Positions 39,028 through 48,805 of a DNA stretch of 64,000 nucleotides are shown here, piece by piece; position 1 is the stretch's first letter; every line of letters starts with the position of its first letter. Source of the stretch: Galaxea fascicularis (lineage: Eukaryota; Cnidaria; Anthozoa; Scleractinia; Euphylliidae); contig OX419335.1 in NCBI GenBank assembly GCA_948470475.1, forward strand, positions 23,292,734-23,356,733. The letters are read 5' to 3'. The notes beneath the pieces are model-generated. The model was not told where the DNA came from and did not search any database. It saw nothing but the letters and a program-made list of their open reading frames with translations. Both the position numbers and the translations under genes were made by a program.

Positions 39028-39279
39028 ATGGCTGCAACTTTGGAACATTTGACTTCCATTTTGAACTTAAGCAGGACTCTGGGTATGAATCAACTTCCTG
39101 TCTTTCCAAGAAATTCCGCTCCTTCTGTGACTATTCATTGGGAGTCACTTACGTCCAGAGATAAACCTAAATTGGTCTCATGCATCACAGACACGGTGAT
39201 GGCTTGTTTCAAGGAAGTAACGGCTCCTAACTGCATGTGGGAGTGGGAAATGGAGTATTTGCAAGCGAAAGACAACTAG
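39028..39279 (+). CDS. Hypothetical short open frame (83 aa)
   Basis: ATG at 39028 opens a frame to the TAG at 39279 with protein-like composition (MAATLEHLTSILNLSRTLGM at the start, TAPNCMWEWEMEYLQAKDN at the end). No domain is recognised. It may be a small gene, a captured fragment or chance. It ends 170 bp before the first RING-NHL paralogue. Confidence 0.25.
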   Translation: MAATLEHLTSILNLSRTLGMNQLPVFPRNSAPSVTIHWESLTSRDKPKLVSCITDTVMACFKEVTAPNCMWEWEMEYLQAKDN

Positions 39280-39450
39280 CGGATGACTAAATTTTTAAAT
39301 TAATGAAAGTGAAACGGTATGTTTTTAATATAATGTCGACGGTTTGGCTTCTTTCTGATGACTGAGGAAGACCGTCAGTTCAAATTCCTTTACAAATTTG
39401 TTTGTCTTTCACCATACGACAGACAACTTCTTGAAACGAGAAAAGGGTGA

Positions 39451-40987
39451 ATGGCAGCGTCCATAGACTTCGACGTGGTAGCAGAGGTTGAAAAAGAAAT
39501 CACTTGTCCTGTCTGCTGGAAGGAATTTAAAGAGCCCAAGTGCCTTCCTAGCTGTGCTCACAATGTTTGTCAGCATTGCCTGGAAGGAATAGTAAGAAAA
39601 AGAAAAGATACCATTGAATGTCCCGTGTGTCGAGTCGAATCAATTATTCCGAACGGTGGAGTTGCGGCTTTTCCAAAGAGTCATTTATTAGTACGATTGA
39701 GAGAACGCATCCTCGGAAGAAAAGAGGATAAGGTCATAAGAGAGGCGATAAAAAGATGCAAAGAGAAAGTAGAAGGTGCTAAAATTGCTATGCAAGAAAT
39801 GGAGGACCGCCTTGAGACTGCTAAGACCCTAGATGAAGAAATGAAACAGCGAATTAAATCTCTGGTTGAAAACATCGTGACAAAAGCGCGAGGGCAAGAA
39901 CAAAAGATGTTTCATCAACTCCAGTTGAGAGAAAATGGAAGGGAAAAATCGCTTGAGACTCTCAAGTCCAGCTGTCTAGAACTTTGTGAAAATGCATCGA
40001 GTTGCATACAAACTGCAGAATGTGCTCTTCAGATCGGTGAACTCGACGCTCTGAGAAGCATAAAGGTGGAAAGTTTGAATGATTTCAGCAGATCACTGGA
40101 TGCACGGATCAGTGCGGAGGCAAAAACAGAATTCACCCAGGCGACTAATGTCTCTCTGACAGACACTGATTTAGTAGAGAAGTTGAAGACCCCAGGGAAG
40201 CGTACCATTACAGCTTCAACTCACCAAGATGTTGGACCAGGTTCAGTGGATGAAGAAAATAACTTGGTGTACATATTTGATGAAAACTGGAAACTCTTGC
40301 ATACATTTCACATCAAGTTTGGTGATCTTTGGGGTGTTGCGATTTCTATATTAATGGCGGACAATGACATAGTTGTTGTGAATCGTGACAACAACCGTCT
40401 TTTACATTACATTATGAATGGACATTTTAAGAAAAAGTTTGTAGTGTATAACAGAAAGAACGTCAAGTTTCATCATTATCCGTTGACATTAACGGGCGGT
40501 TTATTATTTCTTCATGTTCATATGCCAACGATGATGACGACGAGAGTGAAACAGAGCGGGATTTTATCTTTCCTTGCGCTCTTGTTTACAATCCGGCATC
40601 TGGGGAGTTCATCACGTTGTTCGGCAAAGAGAGCTTAATAATTCCAGAGCAGGCGGTGTTCATGAATGGAAAATTCTTTGTAGCGGACTCTGGTTGCGGT
40701 GCTGTGATGGTTTTTGACAACAATGGTGATTTCTGTAATGCATTTGGGAGCGAACAATTAGAATCTCCATGCGGCATTGCAGCGGATTATACGAATGGAA
40801 CCTTGTGGTATGCGACAAAGAAAATAACACCCTACACATTTACAGTCAGACTGGCCATCAACTGCACCGCTTCCGAATAGCGCACATACCAAATGAAGTT
40901 GCTTTTACGAAGAATTACAAGAACCTATTGATTTCTTGTGCAGTTGATTCCGTCAAATCCTGCATACAGATGGTGACTTATTCTTAA
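39451..40987 (+). pseudogene. RING - coiled coil - NHL-like paralogue A, frameshifted
   Basis: ATG at 39451 starts a complete RING finger (C19, C22, C35, H37, C40, C43, C57, C60) and a charged coiled coil (about residues 95-190). The later NHL-like part is recognisable against the two intact paralogues (FHIKFGDLWGVAIS, DNNRLLHY) but leaves frame near 40478. It continues in a second frame (LIIPEQAVFMNGKFFVADSG) and shifts again near 40803 to end as SVKSCIQMVTYS at 40987. About 60 residues between the coiled coil and the first NHL-like strand, present in the other two copies, are missing. An intact family member would be a RING-type E3 ubiquitin ligase. If expressed, this copy would give a 395-residue truncated RING/coiled-coil protein. 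No intron is seen. Confidence 0.8.
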
Positions 40988-41307
40988 CTGCCTGCAGTGT
41001 ATGTATAATACAAAGTTTAGCTACTTTGCAAGGTCTTTGCTTTGTGAACAGATAATCAAGCGAATCAAGTTCTCAGGTTTACGGATTAATTCTTATTCTG
41101 CCAACAAAATAAGTAGTTTTTGTACACTTTGTAACTATGCTGGGGAAGCCGATCTTAGCCGCTGGCCGCTGAATGTGACTACAAAAGAAAAATGAGGGTA
41201 ACCGCTCATTTCGAGAAATAATCCACAAGCCTCAATTCGAAAAAGAATTGCTCTGATTTTTTATGTATTTAACGGCTTTTTTAGCGTTATTGAGTTGTTG
41301 CCACCAG

Positions 41308-42160
41308 GTGTTGCACAAATGATTTGTTAATAAACCCTGAGAAAACGAAGTTCATGTTGATCGGCACCAAACAAATGATAAGTAAACATTCAGTTAATTT
41401 TACTGTGTCGTTTATTGGAAAGACTCTTATGGCCGTCGAATCAGCAAGAGATCTAGGAGTATACATAGATTTACACCTGACCTATGACACTCACATCTCC
41501 CACTTAGTCTCTTCTTGCTTGACTAAACTGGTTCAGATCAATTGAGTGAAATACTGTTTTGATAGAGAGACTTTGGTTTTAATTATTACATCTCTTGTCT
41601 TCAGCAAAATGCTCTACTGTTCGACCGTTTGGTCTAATACCTCATCTAATAACATTCAAAAGCTGCAACTCATTCAGAATTTCGCCAGTAAAATCATTTG
41701 CGGCGCTCGGAAAAATGACCACGTGACGCCATTACTTGATGAACTCAACTGGTTTCCAGTTAGCAAGATGCTCAAACTCAGAGAGGCTGTTATGGCTTAT
41801 AAGTTTGCCAACAATTTAGCTCCTGAATACCTATGTCCTAAGTTTAAAAAACGATCTTCTGTACATAATCGCACAACTCGAAATCCCAACGGACCTTCGC
41901 CTATAGAGCAGTATCCTTGTGGAACATGTTAGACGAAGACCTGAGAAACGCTACAACTGTAAAGACCTTTAAGAAAGCCATGAAACTTGTAATGAATGAA
42001 TGAATGATTGAAAGACAGTTTGAATTTAACAATATTTTTTTTATATTAGCTTGTTAGATGTAGCTTGCATTTTTATTTGTAAATAGGTACTGAAAAACCT
42101 TTTTGGGAGTATTTATTAAAGTTTATTATTATTAAAGTTTATTATTATTATTATTGAGTT
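41308..42160 (+). mobile_element. LINE reverse-transcriptase C-terminal fragment with 3' tail
   Basis: The frame LLINPEKTKFMLIGTKQM, then ARDLGVYIDLHLTYDTHI, then LQLIQNFASKIICGARK and LNWFPVSKMLKLREAV is the thumb/C-terminal region of a CR1/L2/jockey-like reverse transcriptase. It is broken by an in-frame TGA (41543-41545) and a frameshift near 41905. After the shift the frame ends LWNMLDEDLRNATTVKTF..., the usual LINE ending. The 3' end has TGAATGAATGA and ATT repeats. It is 5'-truncated and dead. Confidence 0.85.
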
Positions 42161-42948
42161 TGCCTATAATATTAGACTGAAAAGTCTGCTGATGAGTGGC
42201 TCAGTTGGCCACGACGAAACACCGGTTGTCAGACTAGCTCGGCCATAAACAAGATTCACAAGTATTCCACAACTTTTGACACGTACTTATCCTTGTAATG
42301 TTGCTTTATCATCTCTGATTTGCTGATTTTGCTTGCTATTTTAGACAATGCTTTGACAGCCGGACCTTCGTGACAGTTACCTAATATCGATAGTTAAGCC
42401 GTGCTCACACTAAACGGTAATTACATTCAACTGAATTATAATTCAATCTATCATACTCCATTCAATTTTATTCAATCATGGGTCTGTTCACATCTGCAAA
42501 AATTCAAATAAAATAGGCAGGATAACCTCGCAATCTGAAGTTATAAACAAAATGGCGCCCTATAGAACCTCCATCGGCCATTCCTTGGCTTATTTTGTCC
42601 CATACGAGTTCTTGTTGCGCAAGGTGTTTAACTCATGTTGCATCACCTTTTTTCTCCATAAAACGATCAGAAGTTTGGTTTCCTCAAACCTGTCACGCAC
42701 TGTAATTACTTCAAACAACCCCCTTGAGGTTGTTTGAAGTAATTGAAATCAAATTATAATCAGGGACTGTAATTAGTCGATGTGAAACCATTTCATATTC
42801 AATTCGATTATAATTCGATCACAATCGAGGGAAAATCGGGAAAATCCCCCGGTGGTTTACTCCTCGGAATTCCCGGTAGGGGAGTGCCGCGCAGTTCCCC
42901 TATTCACCTTATTTCAGACCAAAATATGCCATATTCCGCATCCTTTTT

Positions 42949-44172
42949 CAGACCTGGCCTCTACAATCCATATCCTTTTTCAGACCAGGCCTCTACAATC
43001 CATATCCTTTTTCAGACCTGGCCTCTACAATCCATATCCTTTTTCAGACCTGGCCTCTACAATCCATATCCTTTTTCAGACCAGGCCTCTACAATCCATA
43101 TCCTTTTTCAGACCTGGCCTCTACAATCCATATCCTTTTTCAGACCTGGCCTCTTCAATCCATATCCTTTTTCAGACCAGGCCTCTTCAATCCATATCCT
43201 TTTTCAGACCTGGCCTCTACAATCCATATCCTTTTTCAGACCAGGCCTCTTCAATCCATATCCTTTTTCAGTCCTGGCCTCTACAATCCATATCCTTTTT
43301 CAGACCTGGCCTCTACAATCCATATCCTTTTTCAGTCCTGGCCTCTTCAATCCATATCCTTTTTCAGACCTGGCCTCTACAATCCATATCCTTTTTCAGT
43401 CCTGGCCTCTTCAATCCATATCCTTTTTCAGACCAGGCCTCTTCAATCCATATCCTTTTTCAGTCCTGGCCTCTTCAATCCATATCCTTTTTCAGACCTG
43501 GCCTCTTCAATCCATATCCTTTTTCAGACCTGGCCTCTTCAATCCATATCCTTTTTCAGTCCTGGCCTCTTCAATCCATATCCTTTTTCAGTCCTGGCCT
43601 CTTCAATCCATATCCTTTTTCAGTCCTGGCCTCTACAATCCATATCCTTTTTCAGACCAGGCCTCTACAATCCATATCCTTTTTCAGACCAGGCCTCTAC
43701 AATCCATATCCTTTTTCAGACCTGGCCTCTACAATCCATATCCTTTTTCAGACCAGGCCTCTTCAATCCATATCCTTTTTCAGACCTGGCCTCTTCAATC
43801 CATATCCTTTTTCAGTCCTGGCCTCTACAATCCATATCCTTTTTCAGACCTGGCCTCTTCAATCCATATCCTTTTTCAGACCTGGCCTCTTCAATCCATA
43901 TCCTTTTTCAGTCCTGGCCTCTACAATCCATATCCTTTTTCAGACCAGGCCTCTTCAATCCATATCCTTTTTCAGACCAGGCCTCTTCAATCCATATCCT
44001 TTTTCAGACCAGGCCTCTACAATCCATATCCTTTTTCAGTCCTGGCCTCTTCAATCCATATCCTTTTTCAGTCCTGGCCTCTTCAATCCATATCCTTTTT
44101 CAGTCCTGGCCTCTACAATCCATATCCTTTTTCAGACCTGGCCTCTTCAATCCATATCCTTTTTCAGACCTG
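42949..44172 (+). repeat. 32-bp minisatellite, 38 full units plus a partial unit, no indels
   Basis: Counting from CAG at 42949, the unit repeats every 32 bp exactly to 44165, with a truncated 39th unit. Only three positions vary, each A or T: gAcc/gTcc, ccTgg/ccAgg and ctAc/ctTc. Six of eight possible unit types occur, in 8, 7, 5, 6, 5 and 7 copies. Because 32 is not a multiple of 3, the same DNA reads through long stop-free frames in two phases (476 and 470 codons) with a 32-residue period. This is a property of the repeat, not evidence for a protein. Flanking TTTCAGACCAAAAT words (42912 and 44687) suggest it grew inside an older dispersed repeat. Confidence 0.95.
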
Positions 44173-44197
44173 GCGTGGTCAGTTTCAAATTTTCCCA

Positions 44198-44547
44198 CCG
44201 GCTTTGTTGTAGCGTAACAGGGTGGAGACCGAGCCTACGCGACACACTAGATCGAATAGAATAGCAACTTTAACAGAATCACCCTCAAAACGTTTTTTAC
44301 ATCTCTCTGAAACCAACGCTTTTTGGGCGCAACGCGGGGCGGGGGTGTAGAGGATGGAGTCTGTTAAGTGTATGATCAAAGAACTAAATTAACAGATTAA
44401 TTGAGAGAAGACCGATGATTCTGCGTCTCAGTATGTCTGTCAATTCTTTCTTTTTCAGAGAAACTACCTAAACATAATAGCAACTTACACTTTGAACACT
44501 GCATGTACGCAGTTCAGAGCTCCTATACCGGCTTTGTTGTAGCGTAA
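44198..44547. repeat. Direct repeat CCGGCTTTGTTGTAGCGTAA bracketing about 310 bp
   Basis: The 20-bp word occurs at about 44199 and again at about 44529 in the same orientation, just right of the minisatellite. It could be a large target duplication, the trace of a tandem duplication, or part of a dispersed repeat. No gene is seen between the copies. Confidence 0.6.
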
Positions 44548-44683
44548 TTAGCTTGGCATCAGCACCCAAGTCAAGAATTGGTCATATTCAGCTCGAATGG
44601 TATATTTTGGTTACTTGTCTATTTTTTCTATTACACATTTGGAGCCTAATAAACGCTATCGTGGTTCCCTTGAAAACCATACC

Positions 44684-44770
44684 ATATTTCAGACCAAAAT
44701 GGTCAAAATTTATACCCATTTTCAGACCAGAACGGCTCAAAAACCATACCCTTTCGAGCGGAACATACAA
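44684..44770 (+). repeat. Dispersed ACCATACC/TTTCAGACC repeat related to the minisatellite
   Basis: The words ACCATATTTCAGACCAAAA, CATTTTCAGACCAGAACGG and AAAACCATACCCTTTCGAGC recur at about 40-bp spacing. They share the TTTCAGACC core with the minisatellite unit, and the same core sits just before the array. No coding function is seen. Confidence 0.5.
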
Positions 44771-45048
44771 GGGCGGAAATTCCGGACAATCGGGGATTTT
44801 TTTCACTGTTTGCCGACCGTTCTCGGCCACAGTTGTTACTAGCCTGCGTGACAGACGCCTTTTACGGCTCTCGTTTCACACGCCGAGAAAAGAGCGTCTG
44901 CGATCCCGAGCTGGAGAACGATTTCCGTGACGTCAGTGCTTTTGTTTTTTTCTTAACCAATAAAATTGAGTGATAAAATGATGCGATCAATTACACTCGA
45001 GTTACACTCGCGAACTCGCGGGCTACTGTCTTCGATCTTAGCAGTAGC

Positions 45049-45834
45049 ATGAGCATGATTGTCATGAGTGGGGAAACGCCGAAAAAGGTTAACTTGTCCG
45101 AAGATTGTTGTTATCCGTGTAAAGTAAACATTTCCAGTTTAAAGGAGAAGATAAAGACCTTTGGGAAAAGTGAATTGGACATAAGCGCTTTAATTCTTCG
45201 CTCAGTTGGAATCGATTTGTCTGTTTACGTCGGTAGCAAGAACCTCGCAATATGCCGCTTATGTTATAATACTCTGAATTGATACAAGAAGGCCTTGAAA
45301 AAAGTGGATGAAATCGTCGATGGAATTCAAACAAAATTTAAAGCTAATGGTCCGGTCCGTATAAAAAGACTCGCTAAAGGTTTAGAACCACCGGAAGCGA
45401 AGAAAAGTTTGTCCTTTGGCTCCAGTGTAAAGTGCGAAAATTCGCGGAAATCAATGTCGCCAGCTACGTTTACATTATGCTATCCTCTAAACGACCGTGT
45501 TGCCCCACTTAAAACAAGCAAGAAGCTAAATCGGTCAATAGAACCGAGATTGAAGCGGCAAACGCGCGAACAGGAGTCGTGTAGGCCTTCCAACCCCATT
45601 TTACAACCTAGTATTTTCGATCCGCCCAGTGGGTATAATAACACAAGCATGCTCTGCCATTCTCACAGAAAGACGATGACATTGCCTAAAGAGCAACTCT
45701 ATTACTCAAGCCATTCCCGGCAACTGATGAGATCCACAAGGGAGGATCGAAACCATGGTCTTGTCTATCATTTAATGGCGTACCCAAACACAGTCAAAAC
45801 CACTGGCATAAACAAAACAAGGAAAATACTATAA
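45049..45834 (+). pseudogene. Element-borne cysteine-pair protein, one in-frame stop
   Basis: A single frame runs from ATG 45049 to the stop ending at 45837, broken only by TGA at 45280-45282. The first part has CCYPCKV and about 60 residues later CRLCYNTLN, two cysteine pairs spaced like a ZAD-like or similar N-terminal zinc-binding module. It is followed by YKKALKKVDEIVDGIQTKF (helical, charged) and a basic, low-complexity tail. Further decayed coding-like pieces (45915-46200) follow. This is either the element's own DNA-binding protein or a captured host fragment. I do not recognise the family with confidence. Confidence 0.5.
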
Positions 45835-46440
45835 CCGCAGTTACAGAGCGGAGTGAAACGATGACAAAGACACAGCCGTAAATAGAGCGGATTTGAGCGC
45901 TCAACTTCACGTGTTGCATAGCTCTCTAAGAAGCTACAACACTAAAGAAAGGATAAAGAGACGAAAAGGCGCAAAAGAAACACAACGTCTTGCTACAAAA
46001 CCGAATAACCGGGCCCGGTAATGTACAAACACTGATAAGATGATCATACTACGCGGCTCAAAATTCCTATCCTTGATAACAAGAGAGAGGCTGTTCTGTC
46101 ACTGAACGCACTGAAACGAGCCAAACCAAAGCTAGACAAAACGCTTCAGATGGCATATGAAGGACCACAGTCGCTAAACAGAAACAATCAGGGTCAAAAC
46201 AAATAGGCGATAAATGCAGTTAAACCCAGAAATGACCTTTGGTATCAAAATACATTACATGCGACATCTAAATATAAGCACATGGCTGTTTCAATCACCA
46301 TCACCATCATGCTATCCTCTAAACCACCGTGCGTGTTGCCCCACTTAAAACAAGCAAGAAGCTAAATCGGTCAATAGAACCGAGATAGAAGCGGCAAACG
46401 CGCGAACAGGAGTCGTGTAGGCCTTCCAACCCCATTTTAC
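45476..46440 (+). repeat. Direct duplication of about 132 bp inside the Mutator-like element
   Basis: The block at 45476-45607 (TATGCTATCCTCTAAACGAC through CCAACCCCATTTTAC) recurs at 46309-46440 with few changes. The second copy has lost its frame context. The copies are about 830 bp apart. This suggests a duplication or template switch during element amplification. Confidence 0.85.
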
Positions 46441-46607
46441 CTGATAGATTGTTTTTTCTGTGTACGCGGATGTACGCGAGATCCCTACGCGACCCCGCGC
46501 GTGTTGCTTCCACAAAAATGAGAGCCGACTTACGATTGGTTTAAAACTTCTGACGTCACGGAAATCGTTCTCCAGCTCGGGATCGCAGACGCTCTTTTCT
46601 CGGCGTG

Positions 46608-47019
46608 TACCCTGGATGCCAGAGGTCTACTCGTTCGCCAGCGGCGAGGAGCGTCAGAGCGAGTAGTGCTGGTCGGCGAGAGACCTCTGGCTCAGGCAGT
46701 TAAGTCTTTTGAGCGCGCCGATCCAATCACGTTGCTATTTATTTCTCCAGAGTCAAAATTTGACCCTGGGAATCTGATTGGTCGGTTGAAGAAACGTTTC
46801 TTAAAAGGGCTGCTATTGGTTAAGTGCGCGATGATCTTGGCCAAACCGTTTGCTGTGTTTCTAAAATAAGCTCTGACTGCGGATGTCAATCAAAGGAAAT
46901 TGGCGTCGGCATGGAAGTGAGGTTGTTATCTGTTGGTGCCAGAGGTTTTTTTCTCTCCGCTTCGCCGCTCAATTCTGTCGCCCCGGCCTAACGAGAAAAA
47001 ACCTCTGGCACCCAGGGTA
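46608..47019. mobile_element. Second element nested in the Mutator-like element, 9-bp target duplication
   Basis: The ends TACCCTGGATGCCAGAGG and CCTCTGGCACCCAGGGTA are inverted repeats, flanked by exact CTCGGCGTG at 46599-46607 and 47020-47028. That word is part of the outer element's right arm, so this insertion is younger. It is 412 bp and non-coding. The 9-bp duplication again points to a Mutator-type transposase. Confidence 0.88.
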
Positions 47020-47152
47020 CTCGGCGTGTGAAACAAGAGCCGAAAAAGGCGTCTGTCACGCAGGCTACAGTTGTTACCAGCCTGGGAACAAGAAAACGTT
47101 TAACGAGAGCCCACATTTTCTTTTATCAGCGGATGAAAGTCATGAAACAAAA

Positions 47153-48796
47153 ATGGCGACCTTAGATCTCGACGTCGCCGATATGGTCGACATGGTTGCT
47201 GCAGTCGAAAATGAAATCAACTGTCCTATTTGCTGGGAAGAATTTGAGGAACCCAAGTGCCTTCCAAACTGTGCTCACAATATTTGTCAACATTGTTTAG
47301 AGGGACTGGTTAAGAAAAGAAGCGATGCCATAGAATGTCCCGTGTGTCGTGTCGAATCCATTGTTCCAACGGGTGGGGTTGCTGCTTTTCCAAAGAATAA
47401 TTTATTAGTTCGTTTGATCGAGCGTACCCCTGGAAGAAAAAAGAAGAAGTTAATTAGAGAAGCTGTGAAGAAGTCTAAAGAGGAAATAGAGGCCGCTAAA
47501 ACTGCCATTAAAGAATTGGAGGAACGCTATAGAACTTCCAAAAGTAGAGATGAACAAACGATGCACAGGATCAAATCTTTGGCGGAAGTTGTGATAGCGA
47601 AGACTCGTGAGCAAGAACAAGACTTGCTTTTACAGATGAAAACTAGGGAAAATCAAAACGAAAAGATATTTCAAAGTCTGAAATCCAATGTTATAGAATT
47701 ATGTGGAGGTGCATTGGACAGCATCGAAAATGTAGAGAGCTTGTTAGCTGATGGAAAATTGAAAGATCTGAAAAGTGTCGATGTTGAATACTTAAATGAT
47801 GTCTCAAAGTCCTTGCAACTGTGTGTAAGTGATGTAAATTGTAAATTCACAAAGCAATTCAATGTTTCACTGACAAACACTGATTCAGTGGAGCAGTTCA
47901 TCGCAGATGGATGTCTGTTAGGGGAACTTACAACAAACAATGGAACTGGAAGAGGTAATCCCAGAGGCACAGATTATTCAACATGTGGTTCAGTGATTCA
48001 GACTTTAGACAGTACTACATGCCAAGAAGAAGAGTTTGTTCCCTTCTCCATGGCTGTTTCCCAAAATTCTGGCCAGCTTGTAGTACTAGATGAACAGTCA
48101 AACAGGGTCCATATTTTCAGTGAAGATGGGGAGCACTTGCGCAAGTTTCACATTAAGTTTGGTGATCTTTGGGATATTGCAGTCTCAAGTGATGATGAGA
48201 TAGTTGTTGTGAATCGTGAAAACAACCGCCTTTTGCATTATGACATGAGTGGAAACTTTAAGAAGAGGTTTTTTACTGCACCTCAAGAGAAAAACGTCAA
48301 ATTTAGTGCATTATCTGTTGACATTCTTGGGCGTTTCATTATCACCTCAAGCCCTTGTTATGACGAAACGCAAGATGATGTCACACCCTGCATTCTTGTG
48401 TACAGTCCACCAGGAAACCTCATCTTGTCATTTGGTGAAGGAAGTCTTTTATTGCCAGAGAAAGCAGTGTTTTTGGATGACAAGTTCTATGTAACAGATT
48501 CGGGTGACTGTATGTCAGTTTTCGATTTAAATGGCTGTATTCTTCAGAAAGTTGGAAGTTGCCAGCTTGATTCTCCCTGTGGTATTGATGCTGATCATGT
48601 GAAACAAAACCTTGTGATATGTAACCAAAAGAATAACACTGTTCACTTTTACAGTGAGAGTGGACTTCCACTGCATCACTTCAAAACAGCACACAAGCCA
48701 ACTGAAGTTGCTTTTACAAAGAATTTTGAGAATGTTTGGATTTGCTGTGAAATTGACGATGACAACAGCTACCTACAGTTGGTGGCATATTTTTGA
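47153..48796 (+). CDS. RING - coiled coil - NHL-like E3 ligase, paralogue B (547 aa, intact, intronless)
   Basis: ATG at 47153 was chosen because the two paralogues start at the equivalent point (MA-x-x...EVENEI-C). The frame is open for 90 more codons upstream only through transposon sequence. RING ligands are C24, C27, C40, H42, C45, C48, C62 and C65 (CPICWEEF...CAHNICQHC...CPVC), followed by the post-RING LLVRLIER motif of TRIM-class proteins. A charged coiled coil covers about residues 95-190. The C-terminal half has NHL-like strands (QLVVLDEQSNRVHIF, DEIVVVNRENNRLLHY, KFYVTDSG, NLVICNQKNNTVHFY), predicting a beta-propeller. No B-box is seen between RING and coiled coil. Expected role: ubiquitin ligase choosing targets through the propeller. 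An AATAAA sits 4 bp after the stop. Nearest named relatives would be TRIM2/3/32/71 or malin; no one-to-one orthologue is claimed. Confidence 0.88.
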   Translation: MATLDLDVADMVDMVAAVENEINCPICWEEFEEPKCLPNCAHNICQHCLEGLVKKRSDAIECPVCRVESIVPTGGVAAFPKNNLLVRLIERTPGRKKKKLIREAVKKSKEEIEAAKTAIKELEERYRTSKSRDEQTMHRIKSLAEVVIAKTREQEQDLLLQMKTRENQNEKIFQSLKSNVIELCGGALDSIENVESLLADGKLKDLKSVDVEYLNDVSKSLQLCVSDVNCKFTKQFNVSLTNTDSVEQFIADGCLLGELTTNNGTGRGNPRGTDYSTCGSVIQTLDSTTCQEEEFVPFSMAVSQNSGQLVVLDEQSNRVHIFSEDGEHLRKFHIKFGDLWDIAVSSDDEIVVVNRENNRLLHYDMSGNFKKRFFTAPQEKNVKFSALSVDILGRFIITSSPCYDETQDDVTPCILVYSPPGNLILSFGEGSLLLPEKAVFLDDKFYVTDSGDCMSVFDLNGCILQKVGSCQLDSPCGIDADHVKQNLVICNQKNNTVHFYSESGLPLHHFKTAHKPTEVAFTKNFENVWICCEIDDDNSYLQLVAYF

Positions 48797-48799
48797 CTT

Positions 48800-48805
48800 A
48801 ATAAA
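48800..48805 (+). terminator. Poly(A) signal of RING-NHL paralogue B
   Basis: AATAAA begins 4 bp after the TGA stop. If used, the 3' untranslated region would be very short. Confidence 0.5.

Larger units (their letters stand above)
44840..47067. mobile_element. Mutator-like element, 2.2 kb, 10-bp target duplication
   Basis: The left end TAGCCTGCGTGACAGACGCC is mirrored at the right end. The arms stay complementary for about 100 bp, reaching TCTCGGCGTG and TCCAGCTCGGGATCGCAGAC (the right arm is interrupted by a nested element at 46608). CAGTTGTTAC stands on both sides (44830-44839 and 47068-47077), an exact 10-bp duplication typical of MULEs. No transposase is visible. Inside are a broken cysteine-pair protein gene and a 132-bp direct duplication. 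The right edge lies 86 bp before the start codon of the intact RING-NHL gene at 47153. Confidence 0.88.

Noticed and set aside
42949..44172. CRISPR array
   Set aside because: Units are contiguous 32-bp copies with no unique spacers, and the window is animal DNA.
42782..44264. Two plus-strand open frames of 476 and 470 codons as protein-coding genes
   Set aside because: They are produced by a 32-bp tandem repeat without stops and overlap each other in different phases. No start context, domain or splice evidence supports a protein.
46883..47152. N-terminal extension of 90 residues for the RING-NHL paralogue B
   Set aside because: The extra codons translate transposon sequence (nested element and Mutator-like arm), and the paralogues start at the equivalent of 47153.
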